NCBI GenBank assembly: GCA_020832305.1
Contig: JAFIEV010000071.1
Coordinates: 1-64,000 of the forward strand
Direction: 5' to 3'
Length of the DNA: 64,000 nucleotides
Source: Cyclobacteriaceae bacterium
GTDB taxonomy: Bacteria > Bacteroidota > Bacteroidia > Cytophagales > Cyclobacteriaceae
The notes beneath the pieces were generated by a model. That model saw only the letters and a program-made list of their open reading frames with translations. It made no database searches and had not been told where the DNA came from. The translations under genes were made by a program, and so were the position numbers. Positions 1-8,200 of the stretch are shown in pieces; position 1 is the first letter of the stretch; every line of letters begins with the position of its first letter.

Positions 1-68
1 TACGGCGCTCCTCCCTGGAAATGACTGTTTTTCTACAAAGATGCCGCGCCGACGGCGCTTAGATGGTG
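1..68 (-). repeat. Dispersed repeat, AGCGC/ATCTTTGTAG family, copy 1 (cut by window edge)
   Basis: Read on the minus strand this segment has the order AGCGCCGTCGGCGCG, then ATCTTTGTAGAAAA, then AGCGCCGTA. The same order is found on the plus strand at 30597-30676 and 41763-41847. The GC-rich ends can form short stems around CGTA or CGTC. The left edge of the repeat may lie outside the window. Confidence 0.7.
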
Positions 69-111
69 CAAAGTAAAAACTGCAAACCCTGTTGGCGGTT
101 TTCCGGACTAA

Positions 112-335
112 TTGTACATCTACGCCCTCGTTAGAAATTGAGTCTTTGACGAAACCCCGACTCTCGGGGTGGAGGCTTTGCCGGAATCCCGATTTCGGGG
201 CAAGGGTGATAATCTCGTGGGTAAAGATGTATCCCGAACGCTATGCTTTTCGGGATTTCGGTTTCACTTCAACTTGTTGGTGGAATAGTACCAACAAGGG
301 TGAGGGATTGTGGGTAACGCTAAAGACCTATAAGG
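112..335. repeat. Composite hairpin repeat block
   Basis: This block is a string of short palindromes. ACCCCGACTCTCGGGGT lies near 152-170; an ATCCCGAA stem (231-238) pairs with TTCGGGAT (249-256); CTTGTTGGT (273-281) pairs with ACCAACAAG (290-298). The same modules in the same order return at 24580-24740 and 24900-25040, so this is a third locus of that array. I see no coding sequence: the open frames crossing it are made of repeat. Confidence 0.7.
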
Positions 336-392
336 ATTTTTGAAAACCTTATAGGACGACGTAATTGAAATGGCTTTTTGCTGCGCTGTGGC
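328..392 (+). repeat. CCTATAAGG hairpin repeat; inverted partner near 38565-38620
   Basis: The segment contains CCTATAAGGATTTTTGAAAA followed by CCTTATAGG, then an ACGACGTA and GGCTTTTTGCT stretch. The reverse complement of the whole segment, including the flank, lies near 38565-38620. The two copies are therefore an inverted pair about 38 kb apart. The hairpin core is also shared with the larger repeats at 34346, 38804 and 40667. Confidence 0.65.
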
Positions 393-854
393 CGAATGTG
401 GTGAACGGTTAAGTCTAGGCAGGTGTCCCCACGTGACACTGTATGCTTTATGTTTTATGTCGTTGATTTTCAATGTTTTTGTAGGGAAGACAGCACACAC
501 GACACGCGTGCGCTAGCTGGGGCGATAATCTCGTGGGTAAAGATGTATCCCGAACGCTATGCTTTTCGGGATGGGTAAAAATGCCTCTGAATTAATACTT
601 ATAAATAACACATATATGACTTGACCTAAAGGTTTCTAAGTTTGTTGGTGGAAAAACACCAACAAGAGAGAAGACACCATTTTAGATTTTAGTAAGCCCT
701 CTCCAGCAACTACCATGTATCAAAAAAGAAAAAAGATTGCTTCTATTAATCCATCAAATAGCTACACGTATTCAGGGGCATTTCATATTTTTGCGTTCCT
801 TCCTTCAACATCAGACAGGGAGCATTTGGTTGCTAAACTCATTATATAAAAACC
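393..854. other. Non-coding DNA with scattered repeats
   Basis: A copy of the CTCGTGGGTAAAGATG/ATCCCGAACGCTATGCTTTTCGGGAT module lies at 518-572. A perfect 9-bp hairpin, TTGTTGGTG with CACCAACAA, spans 642-665. Between 670 and 854 I see nothing I can name: no convincing gene, RNA or terminator. Whatever promoter serves the transporter at 855 should be here, but no clear TAnnTTTG element stands out. Confidence 0.6.
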
Positions 855-2384
855 TTGAAAAATACATCCGGCAATTCTTTGATCAACCGTTTTCTCTCCA
901 TCGTAGAGAAAATCGGAAATCTGTTACCCCATCCGGCTACGCTATTTGCCGGATTCGCCATATTCGTAGTATTTCTGAGTGGTTTTCTAAGCTTGTTCAA
1001 CCTCACGGTGCAGCATCCTGGCACAGGAGAAAATATCGAAGTTGTAAATCTTATTTCGGCCCATGGACTTCACCTGATCCTTACGAAAATGATTACCAAC
1101 TTTACCAATTTTGCGCCATTGGGCACCGTATTGGTCGCGCTTCTGGGTATTGGCATAGCTGAGGGTTCGGGTTTAATAGGTGCTGCCTTGCGCCTGGTCG
1201 TTTTAAAATCGCCTCCCAAATTGCTCACTTTAGTCCTTGTATTTTCTGGTGTTTTATCCAATACAGCCTCTGAAGTGGGTTATGTGCTGCTGGTACCCCT
1301 GGCTGCTATGATATTCCTGGCAGCCGGCAGGCATCCGCTGGCAGGACTGGCTGCGGCGTTCGCTGGTGTTTCGGGAGGCTATAGCGCCAACCTGTTACTG
1401 GGAACCATCGATCCACTGCTGGCAGGCCTGTCACAGGAAGCGGCACAGATTATTGACCCGGCTTATGAAGTAAATGCTGCCTGCAACTATTACTTTATGT
1501 TTTACTCTACCTTTGTCATTACCCTGCTGGGCACCTGGGTAACGGAAAAAATAGTGGAGCCCCGGCTTGGGCCCTATATGGGAAGTGCTGAATCAGTAAA
1601 AATAGATAAAATCACATCTTTAGAAAAAAAAGGTTTGTGGTTTGCTTTATTGGCATCCTTGCTTTTTACCGCATTTGTGCTGGGAGGCCTGATTCCTCAG
1701 GATGGATATCTGAGAAATCCTGAAAATGGCGATATTCTTAAATCACCTTTTATGTCTGGTATAGTAGCCCTGATTTTTCTGGGTGCTGCAATGGCCGGTA
1801 TTGCCTATGGAGTTGGTGCCAAAACATTAAAAAATGACTCCGATGTTATGCGCGGTATGGCCAAAGCCATGGAAACGCTCGGTGGCTATATTGTACTTGT
1901 CTTTTTTGCTGCACAATTTGTAGCCTACTTCAACTGGACCAACATAGGACTGATCAGCGCGGTAAAAGGGGCGGAATTACTTCAATCTTCAGGTCTGGGC
2001 CCGATTCCCCTTATGATATCCTTTGTATTGATTTCGGCCATTATCAACCTGGTTATGGGCAGCTCTTCTGCCAAATGGGCTATTATGGCACCTGTATTTA
2101 TTCCTATGTTTATGCTGCTGGGCTATTCACCTGAATTTACCCAGGTTGCCTATCGTATTGGTGACAGTGTCACCAATATTATCTCTCCCATGATGTCGTA
2201 TTTTGCGCTCATTGTGGCCTTTATCCAGCGATATGATGATAAAACCGGCATTGGCACCGTGATATCCCTCATGCTGCCTTATTCAGTAGTATTTCTGTTG
2301 GGATGGATGGTTATGCTGATTCTATGGATCGTGTTTGACCTGCCACTGGGCTTTGGTGCCGGAATGTTCTTAAGTTATATGTAA
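855..2384 (+). CDS. AbgT-family transporter
   Basis: A 509-residue polytopic inner-membrane protein with about 11-13 hydrophobic segments. It matches the AbgT family (p-aminobenzoyl-glutamate importers and sulfonamide-exporting relatives). Family-typical stretches are the [10 protein letters not shown]...DPLLAG region (about residues 172-195), the following [10 protein letters not shown] segment, and [18 protein letters not shown] near residues 397-414. Between the in-frame TAA at 834 and the start of homology there is no ATG, so a TTG at 855 is the most likely start. The gene is followed after 52 bp by dtd on the same strand. The substrate cannot be told from sequence: family members have been linked to folate-related compounds and to drug efflux. 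Confidence 0.88.
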   Translation: MKNTSGNSLINRFLSIVEKIGNLLPHPATLFAGFAIFVVFLSGFLSLFNLTVQHPGTGENIEVVNLISAHGLHLILTKMITNFTNFAPLGTVLVALLGIGIAEGSGLIGAALRLVVLKSPPKLLTLVLVFSGVLSNTASEVGYVLLVPLAAMIFLAAGRHPLAGLAAAFAGVSGGYSANLLLGTIDPLLAGLSQEAAQIIDPAYEVNAACNYYFMFYSTFVITLLGTWVTEKIVEPRLGPYMGSAESVKIDKITSLEKKGLWFALLASLLFTAFVLGGLIPQDGYLRNPENGDILKSPFMSGIVALIFLGAAMAGIAYGVGAKTLKNDSDVMRGMAKAMETLGGYIVLVFFAAQFVAYFNWTNIGLISAVKGAELLQSSGLGPIPLMISFVLISAIINLVMGSSSAKWAIMAPVFIPMFMLLGYSPEFTQVAYRIGDSVTNIISPMMSYFALIVAFIQRYDDKTGIGTVISLMLPYSVVFLLGWMVMLILWIVFDLPLGFGAGMFLSYM

Positions 2385-2436
2385 TTGAATGTTTAATCTT
2401 TAAAACCTGCCGCCGTCACAAGTAAACGAATAAGTT

Positions 2437-2889
2437 ATGATTGCAGTCATTCAGCGTGTAAGCGCATCGAAAGTAGTAATTGATGATCAGATAAAAGGAC
2501 AAACCGGATGGGGCCTGCTCATATTGCTCGGGATTGAAGATGCAGACAACCGCGAGGATATAGAATGGTTATGTCGAAAAATTGTAAATCTGCGCATATT
2601 TAACGACGATCAAGGCGTAATGAACCGTAGTGTGTTGGAAACTGGCGGTGATGTAATGGTAATCAGTCAGTTTACACTGCATGCCAGCACAAAAAAAGGC
2701 AACAGGCCATCTTATATAAAAGCGGCCAAACCCGATGTAGCCATTCCGCTCTATGAAGTATTTATTGCAGAATTGGAGTTCGCAATGGGTAAAAAGGTGG
2801 CCACAGGCGAGTTTGGTGCCGATATGAAAGTTTCACTTACCAATGATGGTCCGGTTACAATTATTATAGATACAAAAAATAAAGTATGA
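2437..2889 (+). CDS. dtd: D-aminoacyl-tRNA deacylase
   Basis: This 150-residue protein has the usual length and motifs of DTD, the cytosolic enzyme that removes D-amino acids (and glycine from tRNA-Ala) mischarged on tRNA. The SQFTLHASTKKGNRPSY segment (about residues 76-92) carries the SQFTL active-site motif. NDGPVTI near the C terminus is the NxGPVT motif of the cross-dimer pocket. The ATG at 2437 gives the canonical MxAVIQRV N terminus. The stop overlaps the ATG of the next gene by 4 bp (ATGA), so the two are probably translationally coupled. Confidence 0.96.
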   Translation: MIAVIQRVSASKVVIDDQIKGQTGWGLLILLGIEDADNREDIEWLCRKIVNLRIFNDDQGVMNRSVLETGGDVMVISQFTLHASTKKGNRPSYIKAAKPDVAIPLYEVFIAELEFAMGKKVATGEFGADMKVSLTNDGPVTIIIDTKNKV

Positions 2890-3209
2890 CCATAGAAGAA
2901 GCACAAAAAGAAGTAGATCAATGGATTAGAACCATTGGCGTTCGCTATTTCAGTGAATTGACCAATATGGCCATTTTGACTGAAGAAGTCGGAGAACTCG
3001 CCCGCATTATTGCGCGAAGATATGGAGACCAGTCATTTAAAGAATCTGACCGTGACCGCGATCTTGGGGATGAAATGGCCGATGTGTTGTGGGTATTGAT
3101 CTGCCTGGCCAACCAAACAGGCGTTGACCTTTCAGAAGCATTTAAAAAAAACCTGGAGAAAAAAACCTTGCGCGATAAAGATCGCCATAAAAATAATCCG
3201 AAACTGTAA
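2886..3209 (+). CDS. MazG-like nucleotide pyrophosphohydrolase
   Basis: A 107-residue all-helical protein of the short MazG/dUTPase-like type. The metal-binding pattern is visible as EEVGEL near residues 28-33 and DEMADVLW near 62-69. Such enzymes hydrolyse nucleoside triphosphates, often non-canonical ones, to the monophosphate and pyrophosphate. The ATG overlaps the dtd stop, placing two quality-control enzymes in one transcript. Its exact nucleotide preference is not predictable. It converges on the phosphopantetheinyl transferase gene, leaving 17 bp between the stops. Confidence 0.9.
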   Translation: MTIEEAQKEVDQWIRTIGVRYFSELTNMAILTEEVGELARIIARRYGDQSFKESDRDRDLGDEMADVLWVLICLANQTGVDLSEAFKKNLEKKTLRDKDRHKNNPKL

Positions 3210-3226
3210 AGGCGTATCCTGACCAG

Positions 3227-3862
3227 CTAAAAACAAAAGCTGATGTAATGCCCATGCAATTCGCGGTAATTTAAGGCAATTTTAACAAGAGTATTGCTCA
3301 CCAGCATTTCACTGCGAATAACATCTCTTTTGCGAATGACAAAAGGATGAATGCGGATGTTGTCCTGGAAGTTCATACTCCGGTGGCCATTGAGTTTGAA
3401 TATGGCTTCCTTTCCAGTCCAGTAGACACATAATTTTCTGAGATCATTACCTGCATCTTCAAACTCTTCAGGCCTCAGAAATCTCGATGACACAACACTG
3501 AGCTTTTCCACCGGCTTTTCGATGTCAATCCCCACAGGAAGCTTCTTATGCAATATACCTACAGCGTAGGGAAAAGAATGAGATATTGATATGTGGTAAT
3601 CATTATTTACCAAATGAGGCTTGTTGTGAATGTCTTTATAAATGCCATAATATGGTTTCCCCATTTCCTTAAAAATTTCCTGAAGACACCTTCTCGAAGC
3701 CAGCGATTCCCTCTTCCGGGTAGGGTGGCTGATGTTGCTGACTTCATCCAGGCCTTGCGGACTCAAATACGTGTTTCGCTCCAGTTGATCAAGGCTCTCG
3801 GTGATTTCCCATAGACACCAATAAGCATTGCTATTGATTTTCTCTAATTTTACGGCAGGCAT
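3227..3862 (-). CDS. 4'-phosphopantetheinyl transferase
   Basis: A 211-residue Sfp/AcpS-superfamily enzyme that moves phosphopantetheine from CoA to a serine of a carrier protein. GIDIEKP (about residues 113-119) and WTGKEAIFKLNG (about 147-158) are the two metal/CoA-binding signatures; the Asp and Glu of these motifs bind Mg2+. The length fits the medium Sfp-like class rather than the 120-residue AcpS. A natural client would be AcpP, encoded at 50998, though the genes are far apart. The gene diverges from the WD40 gene; an exact TACTTTTG -7 element lies 32 bp upstream on the minus strand. Confidence 0.92.
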   Translation of the reverse strand: MPAVKLEKINSNAYWCLWEITESLDQLERNTYLSPQGLDEVSNISHPTRKRESLASRRCLQEIFKEMGKPYYGIYKDIHNKPHLVNNDYHISISHSFPYAVGILHKKLPVGIDIEKPVEKLSVVSSRFLRPEEFEDAGNDLRKLCVYWTGKEAIFKLNGHRSMNFQDNIRIHPFVIRKRDVIRSEMLVSNTLVKIALNYRELHGHYISFCF

Positions 3863-3893
3863 ACCTGATGTTTATTCTGCTGATTAGCTCGAA

Positions 3894-3901
3894 CAAAAGT
3901 A
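3894..3901 (-). promoter_or_regulatory. Putative -7 element of the phosphopantetheinyl transferase promoter
   Basis: On the minus strand the sequence reads TACTTTTG, an exact match to the Bacteroidota -7 consensus TAnnTTTG. The -33 position reads CTG in place of TTG, one mismatch. Transcription would start near 3887, leaving a leader of about 25 nt. Confidence 0.4.
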
Positions 3902-3931
3902 GTAAAAATTAATTCTCTATTACAGGATATT

Positions 3932-4852
3932 ATGATGAACGTTAAAAAATTACATACACTCACCGGCCATAAAGACTGCGTATATGCACTGGCAGAAAAC
4001 CCTGCAAAACCAGGAAATATATACTCTGGTGCTGGTGATGGAATGGTGGTAGAATGGTCGCTCGGCGAGCCGGAAGTGGGAAAACTGATTGCCAAGGTAG
4101 ATGCATCTGTGTATGCCATTGCTTCTCACAGCTATAACAATACGTTGATAATAGGTCAAAATTATGATGGCATTCACCTGATTGATGCAGAAAGTTTTAA
4201 AAAACACAGCTCCCTGAAAATGACCGACAAAGCCATCTTCGACATCGCCAGCTACAACAAATATTTATTGGTTGCTGATGGCGGTGGCACCATTACCGTG
4301 GTCGATTCAGAAGCAATGGCTGTAAAAAAACATTTGAAAGCATCAGATAAAAGCGCCAGGTGCATCGCTGTTAATGAAACATTGAGTGAATTTGCCGTTG
4401 GCTACAGCGACCACAGCATCCGCATCTTTAATCTTGACGATTTCAGTTTGAAAAAACAGATCGCTGCCCATAAAAACTCTGTTTTTGCCCTCAAATACTC
4501 ACCCGATAATCAGTTTCTCCTAAGCGGAAGCAGGGATGCAAACCTAAAAGTGTGGTCGGTAAATCAAGATTATGAGCTGCATACTTCCATAGTAGCGCAT
4601 ATGTATTGCATTAACAATATTGCATTTAGAGAAGATGGAGTGTTCTTTGCCACCGCCAGTGTGGATAAATCTATTAAAATCTGGCGAAGTAGTGACTTTA
4701 AACTACTAAAGGTGCTAGACAAAGCCCGGTTTGCAGGACATGGAACCTCCGTTAACAAGCTTGCATGGACCAGATATCAAAATCAATTGGTCTCATGTAG
4801 TGATGACCGTAGTTTGTCTATATGGGAGATTCATATGATGCAAAAAATTTAA
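3932..4852 (+). CDS. WD40-repeat beta-propeller protein
   Basis: A 306-residue protein made almost wholly of WD40-like repeats of about 40 residues, enough for one seven-bladed propeller. Clear blades are GHKDCVYALAENP near residue 9, AHKNSVFALKYSPDNQFLLS near 180 and AGHGTSVNKLAWTRYQ near 268, each followed by a D-x-x-[IL]-x-[IVL]-W strand. There is no signal peptide, so it is probably cytosolic. Such propellers are protein-binding scaffolds; the partner is unknown. The next genes on the strand are a DivIVA-like coiled-coil protein and folB. Confidence 0.88.
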   Translation: MMNVKKLHTLTGHKDCVYALAENPAKPGNIYSGAGDGMVVEWSLGEPEVGKLIAKVDASVYAIASHSYNNTLIIGQNYDGIHLIDAESFKKHSSLKMTDKAIFDIASYNKYLLVADGGGTITVVDSEAMAVKKHLKASDKSARCIAVNETLSEFAVGYSDHSIRIFNLDDFSLKKQIAAHKNSVFALKYSPDNQFLLSGSRDANLKVWSVNQDYELHTSIVAHMYCINNIAFREDGVFFATASVDKSIKIWRSSDFKLLKVLDKARFAGHGTSVNKLAWTRYQNQLVSCSDDRSLSIWEIHMMQKI

Positions 4853-5036
4853 GACTTTTTGTGGATTTTTGACAATATATTTTATCATTACGGGGTTTTA
4901 GTAGTATTTTTACAACAGTTAAGCCTTTTTCCCGTACCATTCCTCAACAGGTAGCGTTATTTTATCAGATACGTGCCTAATGAAATGGTCGAGGAAGCAT
5001 GTGAATCGGGCAAATCATATTACTTAATACACAACG

Positions 5037-5759
5037 ATGAAAATTACTCCGCTTGAAGTCAGACAAAAAAGTTTCGAAAAAGTTTTCCGGGGATATGATA
5101 AGGATGAAGTTCAGGCTTTTTTAAATACCTTATCGCAGGAATGGGAAAAAATGCTCGATGAAGTTAAAGAACTAAGGATCAAACTTGAATCATCTGAAAG
5201 AGAAGTCGAGAAATTACGCGAAGTTGAAAACAGTCTGTTTAAAACCCTGAAAACCGCTGAAGATACAGGTGCCAACATGATTCAGCAAGCCAATAAAGCC
5301 GCAGAGCTTCAGCTTAAAGAGACGCAGATGAAGTCAGAAAAAATCATGCGGGAAAGTCAGAATAAGGCACGATCAATCATTGAAGGGGCAGAAAAGCGAG
5401 CCCGAGATATCATCAGTGATATGATGGATGAAATGAGAATACTCGAACAAACCTACAGCCAGATCCTTTCAGCCAAAGAAAACCTGATATCAGAACTTAA
5501 AAATTTTGCCGCTGAAACCATTGATAAGGTTGATGGCTATAAAGCAAGAAAACCTAAATTCAATCTTGATAAACACATCAGTGCAGCACGGGAACTCAGT
5601 ATGTCTTTGAATGAGTTTTACGTTTCAAATGACGACAGTTCCGAAGAGGCAGAACAAGAATCTGCGGATGTGCCTGAGGAAGAAACAAAAAAAGAAAAGC
5701 CCAAAAACGATCTTTCCATTGCCTCATCAGAAAAATCATTTTTTGACAGTATTGAATAG
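5037..5759 (+). CDS. DivIVA-domain coiled-coil protein
   Basis: This 240-residue protein begins with the DivIVA/GpsB signature (MKITPLEVRQKSF, then FRGYDKDEVQAFL, residues 1-32). A long heptad-rich region to about residue 165 follows, then an acidic C-terminal tail rich in Glu and Lys. DivIVA-type proteins bind curved membrane and organise poles or septa in Gram-positive bacteria. In Gram-negative Bacteroidota their role is largely unstudied, so a cell-envelope or division role here is inference. The start gives the canonical N terminus. folB follows after 5 bp, suggesting co-transcription. Confidence 0.87.
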   Translation: MKITPLEVRQKSFEKVFRGYDKDEVQAFLNTLSQEWEKMLDEVKELRIKLESSEREVEKLREVENSLFKTLKTAEDTGANMIQQANKAAELQLKETQMKSEKIMRESQNKARSIIEGAEKRARDIISDMMDEMRILEQTYSQILSAKENLISELKNFAAETIDKVDGYKARKPKFNLDKHISAARELSMSLNEFYVSNDDSSEEAEQESADVPEEETKKEKPKNDLSIASSEKSFFDSIE

Positions 5760-5764
5760 AATCT

Positions 5765-6124
5765 ATGGGAAAAGTTGCTTTGGAAGGGCTTGAATTTTTT
5801 GCCTATCACGGTCATTATGATGAAGAGCAAAAAATCGGCAATAAATATGGCGTGGATATTCACGTGGAAACCAGTGCATTAACGACCGCCGGCGCACAAG
5901 ATAAACTGGCAGAAACCATCGACTATGAAAAATTGTATTCCATTATAAAGGAGGAAATGAAAAAGCCTTCACGTCTTTTGGAAAACATAGCACAGCGAAT
6001 TATAAAAGCAGTTTTTTCAACTTTCCCCCAGGTAGAAGGTGTTGAAGTGGTGGTGTCGAAATTTAATCCGCCCATTGGCGGCATTTGCCGGAGGGCAGCC
6101 GTTACCCTCAGCGAAAAACGTTGA
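5765..6124 (+). CDS. folB: Dihydroneopterin aldolase
   Basis: A 119-residue folate-pathway enzyme that cleaves 7,8-dihydroneopterin to 6-hydroxymethyl-dihydropterin and glycolaldehyde. The N terminus VALEGLEFFAYHGHYDEEQ, the ETIDYEKLY motif near residue 53, and the C-terminal VSKFNPPIGG with its substrate-binding Pro/Gly are diagnostic. The length is typical; the enzyme works as a cytosolic octamer. It sits 5 bp after the DivIVA-like gene. Its stop lies 4 bp from the convergent IscA-like gene. Confidence 0.95.
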   Translation: MGKVALEGLEFFAYHGHYDEEQKIGNKYGVDIHVETSALTTAGAQDKLAETIDYEKLYSIIKEEMKKPSRLLENIAQRIIKAVFSTFPQVEGVEVVVSKFNPPIGGICRRAAVTLSEKR

Positions 6125-6128
6125 AAAT

Positions 6129-6434
6129 CTATTCTGGTGTTTTAAAGAAAAATCCCTGCTCGTGCGTGCCTTCATGGTAATCAACTTCAAGTCCCATAAG
6201 GTACATGGTTTCCTTTTTGTTGATCAAAAGTTTTAAATTTGAAAGCATAAAAGCGTCATCATCTTCTTTTTGAAGGTCAAATCCCAAATAAAAGTCTTTT
6301 CCTCCACAACCACCACTTGCTTTTACCCCTATCCTCAAGCCATAGTTATCTGGTATATTTTTAGTCTCAAAAATTTTCAGGGCCTCCTGTGCTGCCCTTT
6401 CTGATATTCTAACCGGATTGATTTTAATGGCCAT
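6129..6434 (-). CDS. IscA/HesB-like protein with only one cysteine
   Basis: A 101-residue protein of the HesB/IscA fold, starting at the ATG at 6434 (MAIKINPVRISERA); the frame is open further upstream but that extension is not family-like. Conserved landmarks are RIGVKASGGCGG and LMGLEVDYHEG. Classical A-type Fe-S carriers bind a cluster with three cysteines, the last two in a C-terminal CGC. Here the protein ends at GFFFKTPE, so that pair is absent and only the SGGC cysteine remains. Cluster transfer by the usual geometry is therefore unlikely; the function is open. A good promoter lies at 6488-6521. Confidence 0.8.
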   Translation of the reverse strand: MAIKINPVRISERAAQEALKIFETKNIPDNYGLRIGVKASGGCGGKDFYLGFDLQKEDDDAFMLSNLKLLINKKETMYLMGLEVDYHEGTHEQGFFFKTPE

Positions 6435-6487
6435 AGACTTACCCGCTACAAGTTTGACAAGAATTTTATTCAGACTGGTAAAGCACG

Positions 6488-6521
6488 CAAAATTAATTAA
6501 ATTTGAACGCATATAAACAAA
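6488..6521 (-). promoter_or_regulatory. Promoter of the IscA-like gene
   Basis: On the minus strand TTTG (6521-6518) and TAATTTTG (6495-6488) are separated by 22 nt. This fits the Bacteroidota consensus TTG-N17-23-TAnnTTTG exactly. The predicted start is near 6481, about 47 nt before the ATG. Confidence 0.5.
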
Positions 6522-6525
6522 CGTT

Positions 6526-7056
6526 ATGAATACCACCCTTGAATTTTTGAAATTGATCCTGCCGGCAGCCATAGTGTTGTACGCCATGTATTTGATGGTA
6601 AAGTCATTTTTGCAAAAAGAAATGGATGAAAAAGCGCTGGATATAAAAAATGAAAATATCAAAATCACCTTGCCCCTCAAGCTACAGGCCTTCGAACGAA
6701 TGTGCCTTTTCCTCGAAAGAATTACACCAGGTAACCTAGTGCTCAGACTCAGTGATAATAGCCTGAATGTAAAAGAATTTCAGCAAATTCTCATCAATGA
6801 AATCAGGGAGGAATTCAGCCATAACCTGTCTCAGCAAATCTATATGAGCGATGCGGTTTGGGAGGGTATAAGAAACTGTGTGGAAGATGTCATCGCCCTG
6901 ATTAACACCAGTGCAGAGCAACTAAATGGCGATGAAAAAGGAATAGAACTGGCCAAATTGATTTTTGCCAGATTGTCTGAGCAAGAAAGTGATCCGGTAG
7001 CAGCCATTCTCGTCAAAGTAAAACAAGAACTGCGAAAAGACGTTTTTAATCAGTAA
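6526..7056 (+). CDS. Membrane-anchored protein, DUF7935-like
   Basis: A 176-residue protein with one N-terminal membrane segment (about residues 7-27) and a soluble, largely helical remainder. The FERMCLFLERITPGNLVLRL segment and the following helical region match a conserved Bacteroidota family I recall as DUF7935; no function is known to me. A TAAATTTG -7 element at 6498-6505 precedes it, without a clear -33 partner. It is followed after 12 bp by the YkvA-like gene, so the two are probably one transcript. Topology suggests a short outside or membrane N terminus with a cytoplasmic body. Confidence 0.75.
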   Translation: MNTTLEFLKLILPAAIVLYAMYLMVKSFLQKEMDEKALDIKNENIKITLPLKLQAFERMCLFLERITPGNLVLRLSDNSLNVKEFQQILINEIREEFSHNLSQQIYMSDAVWEGIRNCVEDVIALINTSAEQLNGDEKGIELAKLIFARLSEQESDPVAAILVKVKQELRKDVFNQ

Positions 7057-7068
7057 GCCATAACCTCT

Positions 7069-7479
7069 ATGAGTAAATTCAAAAAAACACGTGCCTTTCG
7101 GGAATCGATGCACAAAGCAGAAAAAGTAGTGCTCGATAAAAACAAACTGCAATGGCTCATCGACAGAGTTTCTGAAAGGATCGATCACTTCGATGATGCC
7201 CGCGAAAACATCAATGAGTTTTTACATAAGCTCAAAACCCTCAAGAGAATGGTAAAGGCCTATCTCAAGGGCGAATATAGAGAAGTGCCATGGAAATCTA
7301 TCCTGCTGGCCACTGCCGCTTTATTGTATTTTGTTACCCCCCTCGATTTTATTCCGGATTTTATACCCGTTATCGGATGGATTGACGATATCTCTATTGT
7401 ATTATGGGTGTTTAAAAGCATTAATGATGACATTCTTGACTTTTTGGAGTATGAGCTGGAAAAAGACAGCGCTTCTTAA
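7069..7479 (+). CDS. YkvA-like (DUF1232) membrane protein
   Basis: A 136-residue protein whose C-terminal half carries the DUF1232 signature FVTPLDFIPDFIPVIGWIDD (about residues 87-106), within two hydrophobic stretches. The N-terminal half is charged and helical. YkvA-like proteins are widespread small membrane proteins without an assigned activity. It is the last gene of the block that starts at 6526. Repeat-rich non-coding DNA follows directly, and I find no clear terminator hairpin after the stop. Confidence 0.82.
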   Translation: MSKFKKTRAFRESMHKAEKVVLDKNKLQWLIDRVSERIDHFDDARENINEFLHKLKTLKRMVKAYLKGEYREVPWKSILLATAALLYFVTPLDFIPDFIPVIGWIDDISIVLWVFKSINDDILDFLEYELEKDSAS

Positions 7480-7717
7480 AGCAAAGCAGCGGATTCATTG
7501 CTCAGATTTCGCAGAACCGCGATGCCTTTAATCTGTAAAGGGTAATGGGGTATAGTTTTTTAGCTGACTTCAACACTTTTTCAAATCAAAAATTATAATT
7601 CACTGATAATTAGTTATATAATCTAATTTTTAAGGGTGTCCCAGAGATTTTGGGCATGTATTTCCGGGGATGGTTGTTGGAGAAAACTCCAACAACAGGG
7701 GTGTAAAAAAAGGTCAT
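7480..7717. other. Non-coding DNA with one hairpin
   Basis: No gene is visible. A perfect 10-bp stem, GTTGTTGGAG (7673-7682) with CTCCAACAAC (7687-7696), belongs to the same family as the TTGTTGG hairpins at 273, 642, 34673, 40815, 41638 and 42355. The rest shows nothing I can name. Confidence 0.6.
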
Positions 7718-8139
7718 TCACTGCTGTTGCCAGTCCTCGTCACAGATTGAGGTGAAACCGAAATCCCGAAAAGCATAGCATTCGGGATACATCTTTACCC
7801 ACGAGAATATCGCCCTTGTTTACAACGAGGGCGTAGAGACATGATTATTTCGGTAAATGATTGGCAGCTGTTACCAGTCCTCGTCTGAGACAAGGACTAT
7901 AGGCATTATTACCCACGAGAATATCGCCCTTGTTTATAACGAGGGCGTAGAGACATGATTATTTCGGTAATTGATTGTCTGCTATTACCAGTCCTCGTCT
8001 GAGACAAGGACTATAGGCATTATTACCCACGAGAATATCGCCCTTGTTTATAACGAGGGCGTAGATGAATGGTTATTCCGGTAAATGAATGGCTGCTGTT
8101 GCCAGTCCACGTCACAGACAAGGACTATTGGCATTATGT
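7718..8139. repeat. BIME-like tandem array, three 114-bp units plus a partial unit
   Basis: CCCACGAGAATATCG recurs at 7798, 7912 and 8026, an exact 114-bp period, with a degenerate partial unit before it (7718-7761). Each unit has two palindromic cores of one family in opposite orientation: CGCCCTTGTT..AACGAGGGCG, then about 45 bp later GTCCTCGT..ACAAGGAC, which is the same CCTTGT-N-ACGAGG core read on the other strand. Units 1 and 2 are nearly identical; unit 3 has drifted. Paired inverted palindromes in tandem are the plan of REP/BIME elements. It lies between two convergent genes (7479 and 8201), a common BIME position. Confidence 0.85.
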
Positions 8140-8200
8140 AAAGGAATAGGCCTTTCCCAGCTGGCGCATTCAAGCGCATTTTAAACGAGTGATACAGATG

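Noticed and set aside
737-1162. 141-residue frame overlapping the AbgT gene
   Set aside because: It runs in another frame across the start of a clear AbgT-family gene; its product has no recognisable domain.
3894-3931. Riboswitch or attenuator in the divergent region before the WD40 gene
   Set aside because: The region is under 70 bp between start codons and shows only a -7 element, with no stable fold.
6435-6680. N-terminal extension of the IscA-like protein
   Set aside because: The family begins at the ATG at 6434; the extension has no homology-like pattern and spans the predicted promoter.
7718-8139. Possible CRISPR array
   Set aside because: Unit length is 114 bp with no unique spacers of constant length between short repeats, the units are nearly identical throughout, and no cas gene is in the window.
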